In this document: in pieces, positions 55,421 through 64,000 of the stretch
Numbering within the stretch: position 1 is the stretch's first letter
Layout: each line of letters starts with the position of its first letter
DNA from: Streptomyces sp. NBC_01445
GTDB lineage: Bacteria > Actinomycetota > Actinomycetes > Streptomycetales > Streptomycetaceae
NCBI RefSeq assembly: GCF_035918235.1
Contig: NZ_CP109485.1
Location: forward strand, 8,835,001 to 8,899,000
Direction of reading: 5' to 3'
DNA length: 64,000 bases
Program-made: the position numbers and the translations under genes
Notes under the pieces: generated by a model
The model's input: the letters and a program-made list of their open reading frames with translations, nothing else
Told to the model about the DNA's origin: nothing
Databases searched by the model: none

Positions 55421-58099
55421 GAGACACGTCCTTCGAGTCGAGGTTGGGGTGGGGCTGGGATGTGCGCATTCGGCGTGTACAGAGCCGGGCCCGGCGGTGA
55501 TGTGTGTGCCGTCCGGCAGGGCCAGCGTCGCGGTCGACCCGGCGGGCACGTCCACGTCGAGACGGAAGATGCCCGCGGAGATGGACCACTTGACCGTGAT
55601 CAGACCCTGCGGGCCGTCGAACGAACCGGACGCCCAGGTCAGTCCGGCTCCCGGCACGGGCGACACGACGAACGTCTCCCAGGCGACCGACCCCGGCGCC
55701 TGCCGCAGGCCGAGCGTGTGGGTGTGCAGGAAGCGGACGACGGCGCCCTTGCTGTAGTGGTTCAGGGAGGCGGTGGCACGACCGTCGGCGTCGACACCGT
55801 CCCAGTCCTCCCAGATCGTGGTCGCGCCCCGGTCGAGCATGCCCAGCCAGGACGGCGAGGTGCGCTGCGTCAGGACGGTGTACGCGACATCGGCGTGCGC
55901 TGAGTCGGCGAGCACCGGAAGCAGATCGGCGGTGGACAGGAACCCTGTGGTGAGGTGGTCGTCCGCCGCGTGGACCAGGTCCACCAGATGGGCGGCCGCG
56001 GTGTCACGCAAGTGCTCCGGCACCAGACGGAAGGCGAGCGCTCGTGCGTACGAGGCCTGCGTTCCGGCGGCGGTGCGGCCCTCGGCGTCGAGGAACTCCG
56101 TCCGCCAGGCCTCCCGCACTCGCCGTGCGAACTCGCCGTATCGGCGGGCCTCTTCATCCTTGCCGAGCACCGCGGCGATCGACGCGATCGTGCGTACGGA
56201 GCGGTAGAGGTATGCGGTCCCGACCTCACCCTTGTCGGCCATGAACCACCCCATGGGGTCGGACGCGACCGGATCGATGAGCGTGCCGTCCGCCGCGCGT
56301 CGCTTCGGCTCGCACCACTCGCCCCAGTGGAACGTGCCGTCCCACACGAACTCCTCGTGCGGAAGCGGCACTAGGGAGCGCTCGACACGGAACGGGTGCC
56401 GCTTGGTGCGGGCCGCGTCGAGCGCGAACTCCACCCAGCGCACCATCGCGTCCCAGTTCTCCGCGAGGACCACGTCGTCGCCGTACGTCTCGTGAAGTAC
56501 CCACGGCACGTGGACAATCGTGTCGCCCCAGCCCGCGGATCCCGTGATGTGGTCGACCATGGGGTCGGGGTGCATCTTGAGGTGGTTCGGGTCGGGGGAG
56601 GAGTTCACGATCCGTCCGTCGGGCAGCTGGTCGTCGCGCACGGAGCGCAGCCACTTGCGGGAGAAGCCGTCCACGTCGAAGAGGCGTACGGCGGTCGAGA
56701 CGAACACCTGGTAGTCGCCGGTCCAGCCGAGCCGCTCGCGGGTGGGGCAGTCGGTGGGCACGTCGACGGCGTTGGAGCGGAAACTCCAGCGCGCCGCGTC
56801 ATGCAGGCGCGTCAGGTCGGGGTCGCTGCAGGCGAAGGCGCCGGTGGGGCGCAGGTCGGTGTGGACGACCTGCATCGAGATCGCCTGCGCGAGAGTGGCG
56901 GCGTCGAGTCCGTCGCGCCGGACCTTGGCGTAGCGGAACCCATGGACGGTGTGCCGCGGTTCGAATGCGGCGCTGGTCGATCCGTCGGAGACGACCTCGT
57001 CGCGCTGCACGAACGGAGCCGGGGGTTCGCCCGGACGGGAACTGTTGAGGTGCCCAGTCGTCAAGTCCCCCTCTGTGTCTATGTGTTCGCCGTGCTCGAT
57101 GACAGTGCGCGTACCGGCCGGGCCGAGATCCGTCAGGCGTATGCGGCCCGAGGCGTTCTGTCCGAAGTCCACGACGCAGGCGCCGTCCGGCGTCCGTGTC
57201 ACGCCGACCGGCGCGATGCTCTCGATCCGGCGTACGGGCGGGGCCGGGGACCAGTCGACGTGGGGTGCCTCAACTGCGAGCAGGTGCACGGAGGTTGGGG
57301 GATCGGCGGACGGACGGAAGTCAGTGGTCTGCCCGTCCATCAGATCGGCCCGGACGATCGCGCTCGGCCGTGACACCCATGCGGGCCCGGTGCCGAAAGT
57401 CGACCACGTTCCGTCGTCGTAGTCGATGTGCACCTCCAGACGGGCGGCCGTCTGCGTGCCCCATCGCGCCGGCCGGCGCCAGGCACCCGTCTTGCCCCGG
57501 TACCAGCCGTCCGACAGCACGATCTCAAGGGAGTTGGGCCCCGGCCGCAGGTACGCGGCGATGTCCTCGGTCTGGGCGTGGAGCGTCTCGGCGTACGACG
57601 TGGAGCCGGGCGCGAGTTCGGTGTCACCGACCCGGCGGCCGTTGAGGAACACCTCGTACACACCGAGGGCGGTCGCGTACAGCCGCGCCCTGGCCCACGG
57701 CCGATCCTCATCGACGACGACGGAGCCGCTCAGCGCGTGCACGGAACCGGGTTCCGCCTCGGGTGGGGAGATCCAGCGGGACGACGTCCAGTCGGGGGCG
57801 AGCAGCCCCACTTCGAAGTCGTGGGGCACCGACCAGGGGGCAACGGCGTCGCCCGCACGCGTACGCACCTGCCAGCTGACCCGGTCCCTGCTGGTGAGCG
57901 GGTGCCACGGCCACGGCACGAACAGGTGGCGTGGCGAGGTGCCGCCGGCCGGGGGCAGGGCGATGCCGTTCACGTGCGCCCGGAGTTCGTAGCCGTCCTG
58001 CGCCGGCCGGCCCGCGGGCAGTTGCCAGGACAGGCGGGGTTGGGCGTCGCGGACGGCGGGCCCGTCCGTGCTCAGGTTCACCGGAGCATCTGCGTACAT
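54614..58099 (-). CDS. GH78 alpha-L-rhamnosidase with in-frame C-terminal SDR (apparent fusion)
   Basis: 1161 residues from the ATG at 58099. Residues 1-~890 are a GH78 enzyme: Bac_rhamnosid N-terminal beta domains ([13 protein letters not shown]), an (alpha/alpha)6 barrel with [13 protein letters not shown] (D450, E455, D462, matching the spacing of D567/E572/D579 in Bacillus RhaB) and the late catalytic Glu E764 (TIWEDWDG). It hydrolyses terminal alpha-L-rhamnose. After about 17 odd linker residues ([13 protein letters not shown]) the frame continues into the SDR. No signal peptide, so cytoplasmic. Lies 49 bp after the MFS gene. The missing stop may be genuine or caused by a lost stop codon or sequence error. 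Confidence 0.8.
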   Translation of the reverse strand: MYADAPVNLSTDGPAVRDAQPRLSWQLPAGRPAQDGYELRAHVNGIALPPAGGTSPRHLFVPWPWHPLTSRDRVSWQVRTRAGDAVAPWSVPHDFEVGLLAPDWTSSRWISPPEAEPGSVHALSGSVVVDEDRPWARARLYATALGVYEVFLNGRRVGDTELAPGSTSYAETLHAQTEDIAAYLRPGPNSLEIVLSDGWYRGKTGAWRRPARWGTQTAARLEVHIDYDDGTWSTFGTGPAWVSRPSAIVRADLMDGQTTDFRPSADPPTSVHLLAVEAPHVDWSPAPPVRRIESIAPVGVTRTPDGACVVDFGQNASGRIRLTDLGPAGTRTVIEHGEHIDTEGDLTTGHLNSSRPGEPPAPFVQRDEVVSDGSTSAAFEPRHTVHGFRYAKVRRDGLDAATLAQAISMQVVHTDLRPTGAFACSDPDLTRLHDAARWSFRSNAVDVPTDCPTRERLGWTGDYQVFVSTAVRLFDVDGFSRKWLRSVRDDQLPDGRIVNSSPDPNHLKMHPDPMVDHITGSAGWGDTIVHVPWVLHETYGDDVVLAENWDAMVRWVEFALDAARTKRHPFRVERSLVPLPHEEFVWDGTFHWGEWCEPKRRAADGTLIDPVASDPMGWFMADKGEVGTAYLYRSVRTIASIAAVLGKDEEARRYGEFARRVREAWRTEFLDAEGRTAAGTQASYARALAFRLVPEHLRDTAAAHLVDLVHAADDHLTTGFLSTADLLPVLADSAHADVAYTVLTQRTSPSWLGMLDRGATTIWEDWDGVDADGRATASLNHYSKGAVVRFLHTHTLGLRQAPGSVAWETFVVSPVPGAGLTWASGSFDGPQGLITVKWSISAGIFRLDVDVPAGSTATLALPDGTHITAGPGSVHAECAHPSPTPTSTRRTCLMPMPDVSAASLSELISLRERRVVVTGGGRGLGKAIATRLAEAGARLLLGDIDAELAKATATELADRQGTDVVGVEMDVTDSDDVREAASLAATRWGGLDAWVNNAGVFPSVSIADLDDATWDQVFAVNARGTLAGTREAARVMSEGGVIVNVCSTAGIRGSAPGLAAYVGSKHAVRGLTRQSALELAPQGIRVLAVAPSCVPTEGNQLAIAAAGVPDLTADDVALMMPSPIGRAGTPDDIARVVFFCVSDLSMFMTGSPLLADGGTTA

Positions 58100-58148
58100 G
58101 GATTTCGTTCTCTCCGAACTGTTCACAAGGGTGCAGGGGGCGCGCGGC

Positions 58149-59459
58149 TCAGCGGACCGATCGCACGCGCGTCACGATCAACAGGCCGCCCACCAGGGCG
58201 AAGACGGCGCCCGTCAGATAGAGCGCGGTGTAGTTCTTGATGTCGCCCGTCGTGCTCAGGGCGATGATGACCGGTGCCAGTAGTGGGGCGAGGGCGCTGG
58301 GGATCTTCTGTGAGAGGGCGACCATCGCCATGTAGCGGCCGGCCTCGGCGCGGTCCGGCAGGACCGCCATGGCGATCGCCTGGTCGACCGAGGAGAAGAC
58401 GGCGATGGCCAGCTGCATCAGTACCGAGCCGACGAACAGCATCGGGAAGGAGTACACGAACGCCTCCACGACCGCGCCGCAGATGAACAACAGCGCGCCG
58501 ATCATCGTGAACAGCCGTCTGCGGCCCAGCTTGTCGGAGAGGAACCCGCCGCCGACCGCCCCGGCCATGGCGGCGACGATGCCCACCATGCCGACCGTGG
58601 CGACCGCCCCCGCGACCTCCTTCACCGGAAGGTCGAGGCGCTGCGAGTAGAAGAAGGTGCTGAAGGTGGTGTTGAAGTACAGCCCCATGAAGAAGACGAA
58701 CCGGCCGAGCCAGTTCCAGCCGAAGTCGGGGTGCTTGCGCGGGTTGAAGACGTAGCTCGCCAGGATCCTCCTGAGCGACACCGGCTCCGCCGCCCTGGTG
58801 GTCGTAGGGGAGCCGGGCTCGGCGCCGCGCACCGCGAACGTCATCGCGAGGGCCAGACCCAGCACACCGGGCACGACGAAGACGAGGAGTGTGCCCGGCA
58901 GGACCGCGGCGAGGCCGATGCCGACGACCGGGCCGATCTGCCCGGTGACCGCGGTGAGCCCGGAGACCTTGCCGCGCTGCTCCTCGGGGACGCGGTCGGC
59001 CTGGAGGGTGAGGACCGCCTGAGAGGCGGTCGCCCAGCCGAGCATCGCGACGATCCAACCGGCCCCGATCAGAAGCAGGTTCGGGGCGAGGGCGATGGCG
59101 GTGAGCGCCAGCAACCCGAGGACGCTGCCGCCGATCAGGAACGGCTGCCGACGGCCGAAGGGGCTGCGCGTTCGGTCGCTCCAGATGCCGAGCAGCGGGC
59201 TTGCGACGAGGTAGACGGCCTGGGCGATGCCGGTGACGTAACCGAGCACCTCCTCCCGGCCCGGCACGAGCTGATCGATGCGCAGGGTCAGGGTGTACGT
59301 CAGGGGGAGGACGTAGGCCATGGAGACGCCGAAGTTGGCGGCGACCATCCAGAACAGATAGCCTCGCCCGACCCGTTGCGGGCCGGTGGCGGGGGTGGGC
59401 GGCTCGAGGGCCGTGGCCGGGCCGGTGCGGGTGCCGGACAGGGGTGTCTCGTCCTGCAC
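58149..59459 (-). CDS. MFS transporter (glycoside/sugar importer)
   Basis: 436 residues, GTG start at 59459 with CGGAG upstream. Twelve membrane helices in two halves; the first cytoplasmic loop has GIWSDRTRSPFGRRQPFLI, typical of the GPH/sucrose-type MFS, and the middle loop FNPRKHPDFGWNWLGRF. In an operon between GH1 and GH78 genes it probably imports the glycoside that these cytoplasmic hydrolases cut. Confidence 0.87.
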   Translation of the reverse strand: MQDETPLSGTRTGPATALEPPTPATGPQRVGRGYLFWMVAANFGVSMAYVLPLTYTLTLRIDQLVPGREEVLGYVTGIAQAVYLVASPLLGIWSDRTRSPFGRRQPFLIGGSVLGLLALTAIALAPNLLLIGAGWIVAMLGWATASQAVLTLQADRVPEEQRGKVSGLTAVTGQIGPVVGIGLAAVLPGTLLVFVVPGVLGLALAMTFAVRGAEPGSPTTTRAAEPVSLRRILASYVFNPRKHPDFGWNWLGRFVFFMGLYFNTTFSTFFYSQRLDLPVKEVAGAVATVGMVGIVAAMAGAVGGGFLSDKLGRRRLFTMIGALLFICGAVVEAFVYSFPMLFVGSVLMQLAIAVFSSVDQAIAMAVLPDRAEAGRYMAMVALSQKIPSALAPLLAPVIIALSTTGDIKNYTALYLTGAVFALVGGLLIVTRVRSVR

Positions 59460-59577
59460 GGTGACTCCGTTGTCAAAGGGGCACGAGGGTGTGCGGCGTC
59501 GGACGTGCGAGAGGTGTGGTGCATCAGGTGCATGAACTGTGGGGTGCTCACAGGGTGTTGACCGGGCGGGGGAGGTG

Positions 59578-60768
59578 TCAGGGGCGGCCGCGGCGCGCGA
59601 CCTCGCCGAGCCATGCGAGGCTCGGCTTCGGGGTGCGCGTGAACGTCTCCCGGTCCACTGCGATCAGACCGAACGTCGGCTCCCAGTGCCCCCACTCGTA
59701 GTTGTCGAGGGCGCTCCAGTGCAGATAGCCGCGTATGTCGATGCCGTCGTCGGCCGCCGCGAAGAGGTGGCGCAGCGCTTCGCCGGTGTAGGCGACGCGG
59801 CGCTGGTCGTCGGCGGTCGCGATGCCGTTCTCGGTGACGAGGATCGGGACGCCGCCCGTCACGTCCCAGGTGTGGCGCACCGCCATGCCGAGCGCGTCGG
59901 GCCGGTAGGCGGCGCCGACCAAAGTGTTGTCGGGGTGCGGCGGGTGCGGCTCGATGCCGTCCGTGCCGACCCACTGGCTCGAGTACGACTGGACACCGAC
60001 GAAGTCGTCACCGCGCGCGGCCTCCAGGTACAGGTCCTCCCAGATGTGCTCCAGCTCGCGCCGCTTCTCCTCGGCGCCGGCGCGCGCGGCGAACGCGCGG
60101 TTGGCCACACTCCAGCCGACCGCCGCGCCGGTGCGGGCCCGCACGATGTCGCGGACGGCGTGGTGCGCCTTGACGAGCGCGGCACCGATCTCCGGGTCCG
60201 GCGCGGGCAGCGTGGGGCGTGAGTCGTTGTCCACGGTCGGGCTCTGCCAGCTGTCGGTGGGGTGCTCCCGCATCTGTCGCTCGATGGTGAGCATCATCGC
60301 CAGCATGTTGGGCTCGTTCATGGTGACGACGTACGGCACGTCGTCGAGGATGCCGGTGACCTGCTCGACGCACGAGACGAACCGGTCGACTGCCCGCTCC
60401 CCGAGCCAGCCGCCCTCCTCGGCGAACCAGCGCGGATTCGTGAAGTGGTGCAGGGTGATCACGGGCGTGAGACCGTGCCCCAGTGCGGTGTCGATCATGC
60501 GCCGGTAGTGGGCGAGGGCGGCGCGGGAGAAGTGTCCGGGAACCGGCTCCACACGGGCCCACTCGACACCGAAGCGGTAGGCGGTGAGTCCGGCGTCCGC
60601 GAGCAGGCGCATGTCCTCCTCGTAGCGGTGGTAGCTGTCGACGGCGTCGCCGCTGCGCTCCATGCCGGGCATCTGGCCCTCGCGGGCCCACCAGTCGCTG
60701 TTGACGTTGTTGCCCTCGATCTGGTGCGGGGCAGTGGCGGCGCCCCAGAGAAAGGTCGACTTGTCCAT
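59578..60768 (-). CDS. GH1 beta-glucosidase
   Basis: 396 residues from the ATG at 60768 with AAGGA upstream. (beta/alpha)8 GH1 signature: LWGAATAPHQIEGNN, acid/base Glu152 (VVTMNEPNM), nucleophile Glu313 (PILVTENGIA), and DNYEWGHWEPTFGLI. It is shorter than the usual 440-480 residues, with reduced loops. No signal peptide. It heads the leftward operon GH1-MFS-GH78-SDR. A palindrome between it and the divergent TetR gene is the likely operator. Confidence 0.9.
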   Translation of the reverse strand: MDKSTFLWGAATAPHQIEGNNVNSDWWAREGQMPGMERSGDAVDSYHRYEEDMRLLADAGLTAYRFGVEWARVEPVPGHFSRAALAHYRRMIDTALGHGLTPVITLHHFTNPRWFAEEGGWLGERAVDRFVSCVEQVTGILDDVPYVVTMNEPNMLAMMLTIERQMREHPTDSWQSPTVDNDSRPTLPAPDPEIGAALVKAHHAVRDIVRARTGAAVGWSVANRAFAARAGAEEKRRELEHIWEDLYLEAARGDDFVGVQSYSSQWVGTDGIEPHPPHPDNTLVGAAYRPDALGMAVRHTWDVTGGVPILVTENGIATADDQRRVAYTGEALRHLFAAADDGIDIRGYLHWSALDNYEWGHWEPTFGLIAVDRETFTRTPKPSLAWLGEVARRGRP

Positions 60769-60853
60769 GAAGTGGTCCTTGAGAAAGGAGGAGGAAGAAG
60801 AAGGGCGGGCCTGAAGTGCCGAAGTCCAGTGCCGTGCGGGCGCCGATTGGAAT

Positions 60854-60870
60854 GTAACCACTTTGGCTAC
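60854..60870. promoter_or_regulatory. Probable TetR operator between GH1 and tetR genes
   Basis: GTAACCACTTTGGCTAC: 7-bp arms GTARCCA/TGGYTAC with one mismatch and a 3-bp spacer, 86 bp from the GH1 start and 91 bp from the TetR start. Confidence 0.55.
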
Positions 60871-60960
60871 TTTTCGAGCGAGATTAAACTCCCGGGCAGC
60901 GGCAGAGAGCAAGACCCTGGTACGAATCAGTGGGCACGGGTCAACGGCGCAGGAGGCACC

Positions 60961-61578
60961 ATGAGTTCGTCGAGCACCGGCACCCGCCGCCGGGGGCAGT
61001 ACGCCACCACGCCGGCCCGGCGGCTGCAGATCGTCCGGGCGGCCCTGGCGAGCTTCGCCGAACACGGCTTCGAGCGGGCCTCGTTGCGCGACATCGCCGC
61101 CCGCGCCGGGGTCACGCACGCCGCGCTGCTGCGCCATTTCGCGGGCAAGGAGGAACTGCTCCTCGCCGCCCTCACGCAGCGTGAGGCGGACGAGGAGGAG
61201 CAGGCCGCCCGGATCATTGCCTTGGGGACAGCCGGTCCCGCGGTGCTCAGCGCGGTCCTCGCCGACGAGTTTGCCGACCCGGACTACCAGCGCAACTGGA
61301 TGGCGCTGGCCGTCGCCGCGACCAGCCCCGACCACCCGGCACACGACTTCTTCGCCAAGCGGCGCGAGCGGATGCGCACCCGGTTCCGCACCAGCAGTCT
61401 GCGCACGGCGTACGACAGCCCCGAGGTGACCGCGGACGAGAAGGTGGTGATGGTGCTCGCGATGATGGACGGGTTGCGGATTCAGACCCTGCTCGACCCG
61501 TCACAGGACGCGCTGCGCCTGCTGGAGATCTTCATGCGGGCGGTGATCGGGCCCGAGCCCGACGAGAGCGACGCCTGA
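60961..61578 (+). CDS. TetR family regulator of the glycoside operon
   Basis: 205 residues from the ATG at 60961. HTH: RRLQIVRAALASFAEHGFER, ASLRDIAARAGVTHAALLRH, FAGKEELLLAAL. It is divergent from the GH1-MFS-GH78-SDR operon and shares its intergenic palindrome, so it most likely represses that operon and responds to a substrate-derived ligand. It is related to the TetR encoded convergently 2 bp away (ASLRDIA-RAGITHA-LL-HF). Confidence 0.88.
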   Translation: MSSSSTGTRRRGQYATTPARRLQIVRAALASFAEHGFERASLRDIAARAGVTHAALLRHFAGKEELLLAALTQREADEEEQAARIIALGTAGPAVLSAVLADEFADPDYQRNWMALAVAATSPDHPAHDFFAKRRERMRTRFRTSSLRTAYDSPEVTADEKVVMVLAMMDGLRIQTLLDPSQDALRLLEIFMRAVIGPEPDESDA

Positions 61579-61580
61579 CG

Positions 61581-62207
61581 TCAGGGAGCGGTGGGTGCCC
61601 CGGTCTCCTGCGTGTCCTCCGGAAACACCAGCCGCATGAAGGCCAGCATCGGCCCGACGATGTCCAGGTCCTGGTCGAGCAGCCACTGCAACTGTAGGCC
61701 GTTCAGCACGGCTTGGAGCAGGGTGGCCGCGTGATCGGGGTCGAGGCCTTCGTGCAGTGCGCCGTGGTCGGCCTGGCCCCGCATGCCCTGGGTGTAGCTC
61801 TCGCGGCTCTTGTCGTAGCGCTGGACGAAGTAGGCGTGTGCCGGATGCTCCGGGCGTGAGGCGGCCGCCGCCAGCTCGATCCATAGGCGCATCAACTCGG
61901 GGGTCTTTTGGTGATGGCGCAACAACGTGCCGAGATAGGGCGCAAGTTCATCCATGCCCGAGACGTTCGTCATGCCGAGCTGCCACTCCGCCTCGTCGCG
62001 CTCGGCGAGCACGGCCGCGAGCAGCTCGTCCTTGCTGCGGAAATGGTGCAGCAGCCCGGCATGGGTGATGCCGGCCCGCACGGCGATGTCCCGGAGCGAC
62101 GCCTTCGTGAACCCGTTCTCGGCGAAGCTGTCGCGCGCCGCCCGGACGATCTCCGCCCGCCGCGCCGCCGACTTCGCGTACGGGCCTCGGGCCTTGGGCT
62201 CCGTCAC
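61581..62207 (-). CDS. TetR family regulator, second of the glycoside locus
   Basis: 208 residues. HTH: RRAEIVRAARDSFAENGFTK, ASLRDIAVRAGITHAGLLHH, FRSKDELLAAVLAERDEAEW. Clearly paralogous to the TetR at 60961. The two genes are convergent with 2 bp between their stops. An imperfect palindrome AACCTTCCAAGGGT about 35 bp upstream could be its own operator. It may control the GH43/apiosidase-like genes to its right. Confidence 0.87.
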   Translation of the reverse strand: MTEPKARGPYAKSAARRAEIVRAARDSFAENGFTKASLRDIAVRAGITHAGLLHHFRSKDELLAAVLAERDEAEWQLGMTNVSGMDELAPYLGTLLRHHQKTPELMRLWIELAAAASRPEHPAHAYFVQRYDKSRESYTQGMRGQADHGALHEGLDPDHAATLLQAVLNGLQLQWLLDQDLDIVGPMLAFMRLVFPEDTQETGAPTAP

Positions 62208-62398
62208 TGTGTGCTACCTCTCCCTGCTCGCCCACCCCGAAAACCTTCCAAGGGTCGGCATTTGGCCGCCTGCAGGGAGTCTGAACGGTGGTCATCGAGA
62301 GCGCAAGGTACCCGCCTCGGTGTCGTCGGGCAGCCGGGACAGACGCACCGCCATATAGGGACGACCCGGGAGCTGTACGCGGACGCTGGTGCTCTCCG

Positions 62399-62930
62399 TC
62401 ACGCCGACGCGGTCGCGGGGGAGCCACGAAAGGGATACAACTCCGGCTTTTCCGTGTTGTACGCGTACGCCTTGGGCAGCAGACACATCCGCACCCTGTT
62501 GAAGCCGCTGGAGGCCAGGGTGCGCCGGGTCGCGGTCCGTAGGTGTTCCGCCTGGTGCGTCCAGGCGTACGCGGTGGTGCCGAGCGGCACGTAGCGGGTG
62601 CCGTCGGCGTACGCGAAGTGATGCCGGTCGGCCACCCGCACAGGTCCCGTGGCGTTCCGGCGTCGGCGGCCCGACCGCGAACCGACCGGAGGTCCCGTCG
62701 AGCGACCGTGCCGTGGAGGACGTGACGAAGGTCCACGGGCCCTCGGCGTCGGGCATGAACCGGATCCGGTACGTTCCGTCACCGTCGTAGAAGCCACCCG
62801 CGCGCACCTCGCGCCGCCCGTCGCTGAACACCGCGGCGAGTTCGACATCGGTGAACGGATTGCCGTGGGAGGGGCCGTCGACCTCGATCTCGAACTCGTC
62901 CCACTGAGCGCAGTGTTCGTCGTGACGCAT
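62399..62930 (-). pseudogene. Frameshifted, truncated apiosidase-like (DUF5060/DUF4038, GH140-like) gene
   Basis: The frame from 62930 encodes a DUF5060-type beta-sandwich (WDEFEIEVDGPSHGNPFTDV, GFYDGDGTYRIRFMPDAEGP). Near 62645 an apparent extra base shifts it; the other frame continues with the start of a DUF4038 barrel (VRVADRHHFAYADGTRYVPL, GTTAYAWTHQ, GFNRVRMCLLPKAYAYN) to a stop at 62399. Full-length relatives have about 500 residues, so about two thirds is missing as well. The family includes apiosidases acting on rhamnogalacturonan-II and related sugars. It follows the GH43 gene by 42 bp. Confidence 0.65.
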
Positions 62931-62972
62931 AGGAGTCTTTCGGTCGAAGAGCGGTGCGGCGGGCGAGCGCGA

Positions 62973-64000
62973 TCACTCCACGGGCACGGTCTCCCCGGGC
63001 GTGATGCCCCCTTCACCGAAGGCGTCCACCGCCACCCAGTACGTCGCGTCGGCGTTGAGCGAGCGCAGGTCGAGCGACGTCCGTTCGTGCACCAGCCAGC
63101 TGTGGTACAGCTTCTCCGGATCGCGGCCGTAACGGACGTTGTAGCCGGTGGCCCCGGCGGCGGCGTTCCACTCGACCGCGGCGGTGCGGCCGTCGATCCG
63201 GCGGGCCCGAGCGCTCACCGCGTGCGGAGCCGCGCCGTCGCCCGTGCCGAAGACCCGGACACCGCTCAGCGCAAAGACGCCGTCGAACGGCATGCGACCG
63301 CCGGTGACCCGGACGAACCGGGCACGCAACGGTGTGTCGAGTAGGAGGAAGGCGTGCGGGGCATCGGTGTCCGTGCCCCGGGAATCGCACACGACGGTCC
63401 ACTGTCGCCCGTCCTCGGAGACCTCCACCGCGGTCTGCGCAGGCTCATGGGTGGGGAAGATGCCGCGCCAGATGTGACGGTTCCAGTCCGCTCCCTCGGG
63501 GACGTCGGGGGCGCTGTCGCCCAGCTGGTGATCGGCCAGGTTGACCTGGAGCGCGTGCACCGTCTTGCTCTCGCCGAGGTCGAGGGTCAGCGACTCGCCC
63601 CGTGCGCGCGTCCCGGCCGCCCACCAGGTGCGGATGTCCTCGTTCACGGAATGCTCCGGACCGTGGCCGGGCGCCGAGGACGAGGCGACGGCATCCGCCT
63701 TGTACGACAGCAGCATCCAGGGCGGCGGCGTCCACGGGTCGAACGGCCCGTCCGGAACGGCCATCGGGTAGTCGGCGAAGTTCTGGTTGCAGAACAGCAC
63801 GCCGTCGTCGTCGAAGCCCGCAGGGAAGATCCCGACGCGCCGCTCGAAGTCGTCGTTCACCGAGATCCGCATGGTCGACGTGTGCCACCAGTTGCCGTGC
63901 CGATCCTGAAACGTGCTGCCGTGTCCCGCCCCGGTGATGAAGCCGCCCGGCTTCGAGGAGAAGGGACTGTCGAGGGAGTACGTGAACGGGCCCAGCGGGG
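62973..64000 (-). CDS. GH43-type protein with discoidin and FnIII-like domains (partial)
   Basis: 342 codons to the window edge; the gene continues beyond 64000. The part visible starts inside a five-bladed propeller-like domain (PLGPFTYSLDSPFSSKPGGF, ITGAGHGSTFQDRHGNWWHT, GIFPAGFDDDGVLFCNQNFA), followed by an F5/8-type C (discoidin) domain (SLTLDLGESKTVHALQVNLA, RARFVRVTGGRMPFDG) and a fibronectin-III-like end (AAVEWNAAAGATGYNVRYG). It resembles family 43 glycosidases active on plant side chains. No other catalytic residues can be placed because the N-terminus is missing. Confidence 0.7.
   Translation of the reverse strand, partial: PLGPFTYSLDSPFSSKPGGFITGAGHGSTFQDRHGNWWHTSTMRISVNDDFERRVGIFPAGFDDDGVLFCNQNFADYPMAVPDGPFDPWTPPPWMLLSYKADAVASSSAPGHGPEHSVNEDIRTWWAAGTRARGESLTLDLGESKTVHALQVNLADHQLGDSAPDVPEGADWNRHIWRGIFPTHEPAQTAVEVSEDGRQWTVVCDSRGTDTDAPHAFLLLDTPLRARFVRVTGGRMPFDGVFALSGVRVFGTGDGAAPHAVSARARRIDGRTAAVEWNAAAGATGYNVRYGRDPEKLYHSWLVHERTSLDLRSLNADATYWVAVDAFGEGGITPGETVPVE

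Noticed and set aside
56396..57373. Long open frames opposite GH78 and many other genes
   Set aside because: Mirror frames produced by high GC at third codon positions; no domain match and no start signals.

Overview
This window is high-GC actinobacterial DNA, almost certainly a Streptomyces chromosome. The evidence is strong third-position GC bias, GTG and TTG starts, a spore-pigment type II polyketide gene set, a complete conservon (CvnA-B-C-D with P450s) and typical Streptomyces paralogues throughout. No tRNA, rRNA, replication origin or CRISPR array was seen.

Layout. (1) 1-2.1 kb: the end of a whiE-like aromatic polyketide locus (tail of an acyl carrier protein, an aromatase, a TcmI-type cyclase), closed by a strong bidirectional terminator and a convergent O-methyltransferase. 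(2) 2.1-6.7 kb: cell-envelope genes (secreted beta-helix protein, LytR-CpsA-Psr ligase, secreted SLT transglycosylase) and a metallo-beta-lactamase-fold hydrolase. (3) 6.8-12.6 kb: a conservon with two P450s; one P450 belongs to the CYP157-like type that lacks the ExxR motif. (4) 13.1-16.6 kb: a repeat-rich surface protein, a YoaK membrane protein, and a nickel/cobalt permease controlled by a cobalamin riboswitch and divergent from an ArsR regulator. (5) 16.6-18.1 kb: an orphan TnpB element inserted at the 3' end of an inorganic pyrophosphatase gene. (6) 18-33.6 kb: a short Rho paralogue, an MprF-like DUF2156 protein, an esterase, and a group of GT2, DUF2064, methyltransferase, Mo-oxidoreductase and GT-C-like genes with a two-component system and an epimerase. 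(7) 33.8-42.1 kb: VOC protein, peptide deformylase, GNAT, MarR with a FadH-type dienoyl-CoA reductase, PadR, a Gfo/Idh/MocA oxidoreductase and a fibronectin-III lipoprotein. (8) 42.1-45.8 kb: a second orphan TnpB element inserted exactly at the end of a dhaK-dhaL-dhaM operon.

(9) 45.8-54.6 kb is a recombined accessory segment. It holds decayed IS110-like and IS1380 transposases, a small gene pair of integrative-element type, and two paralogous TetR modules. Each TetR is divergent from redox or hydrolase genes, and both intergenic regions carry a similar 26-bp inverted repeat. The second module ends in a truncated lipoamide-dehydrogenase-like gene joined to the tail of another TetR gene.

(10) 54.6-64 kb is a plant-glycoside utilisation locus: GH1 beta-glucosidase, MFS transporter, GH78 alpha-L-rhamnosidase whose frame runs without a stop into an SDR, two TetR regulators, a frameshifted apiosidase-like (DUF5060/DUF4038) gene and a GH43-type protein that leaves the window. 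Rhamnose-, glucose- and apiose-type activities together suggest breakdown of flavonoid diglycosides or pectin fragments.
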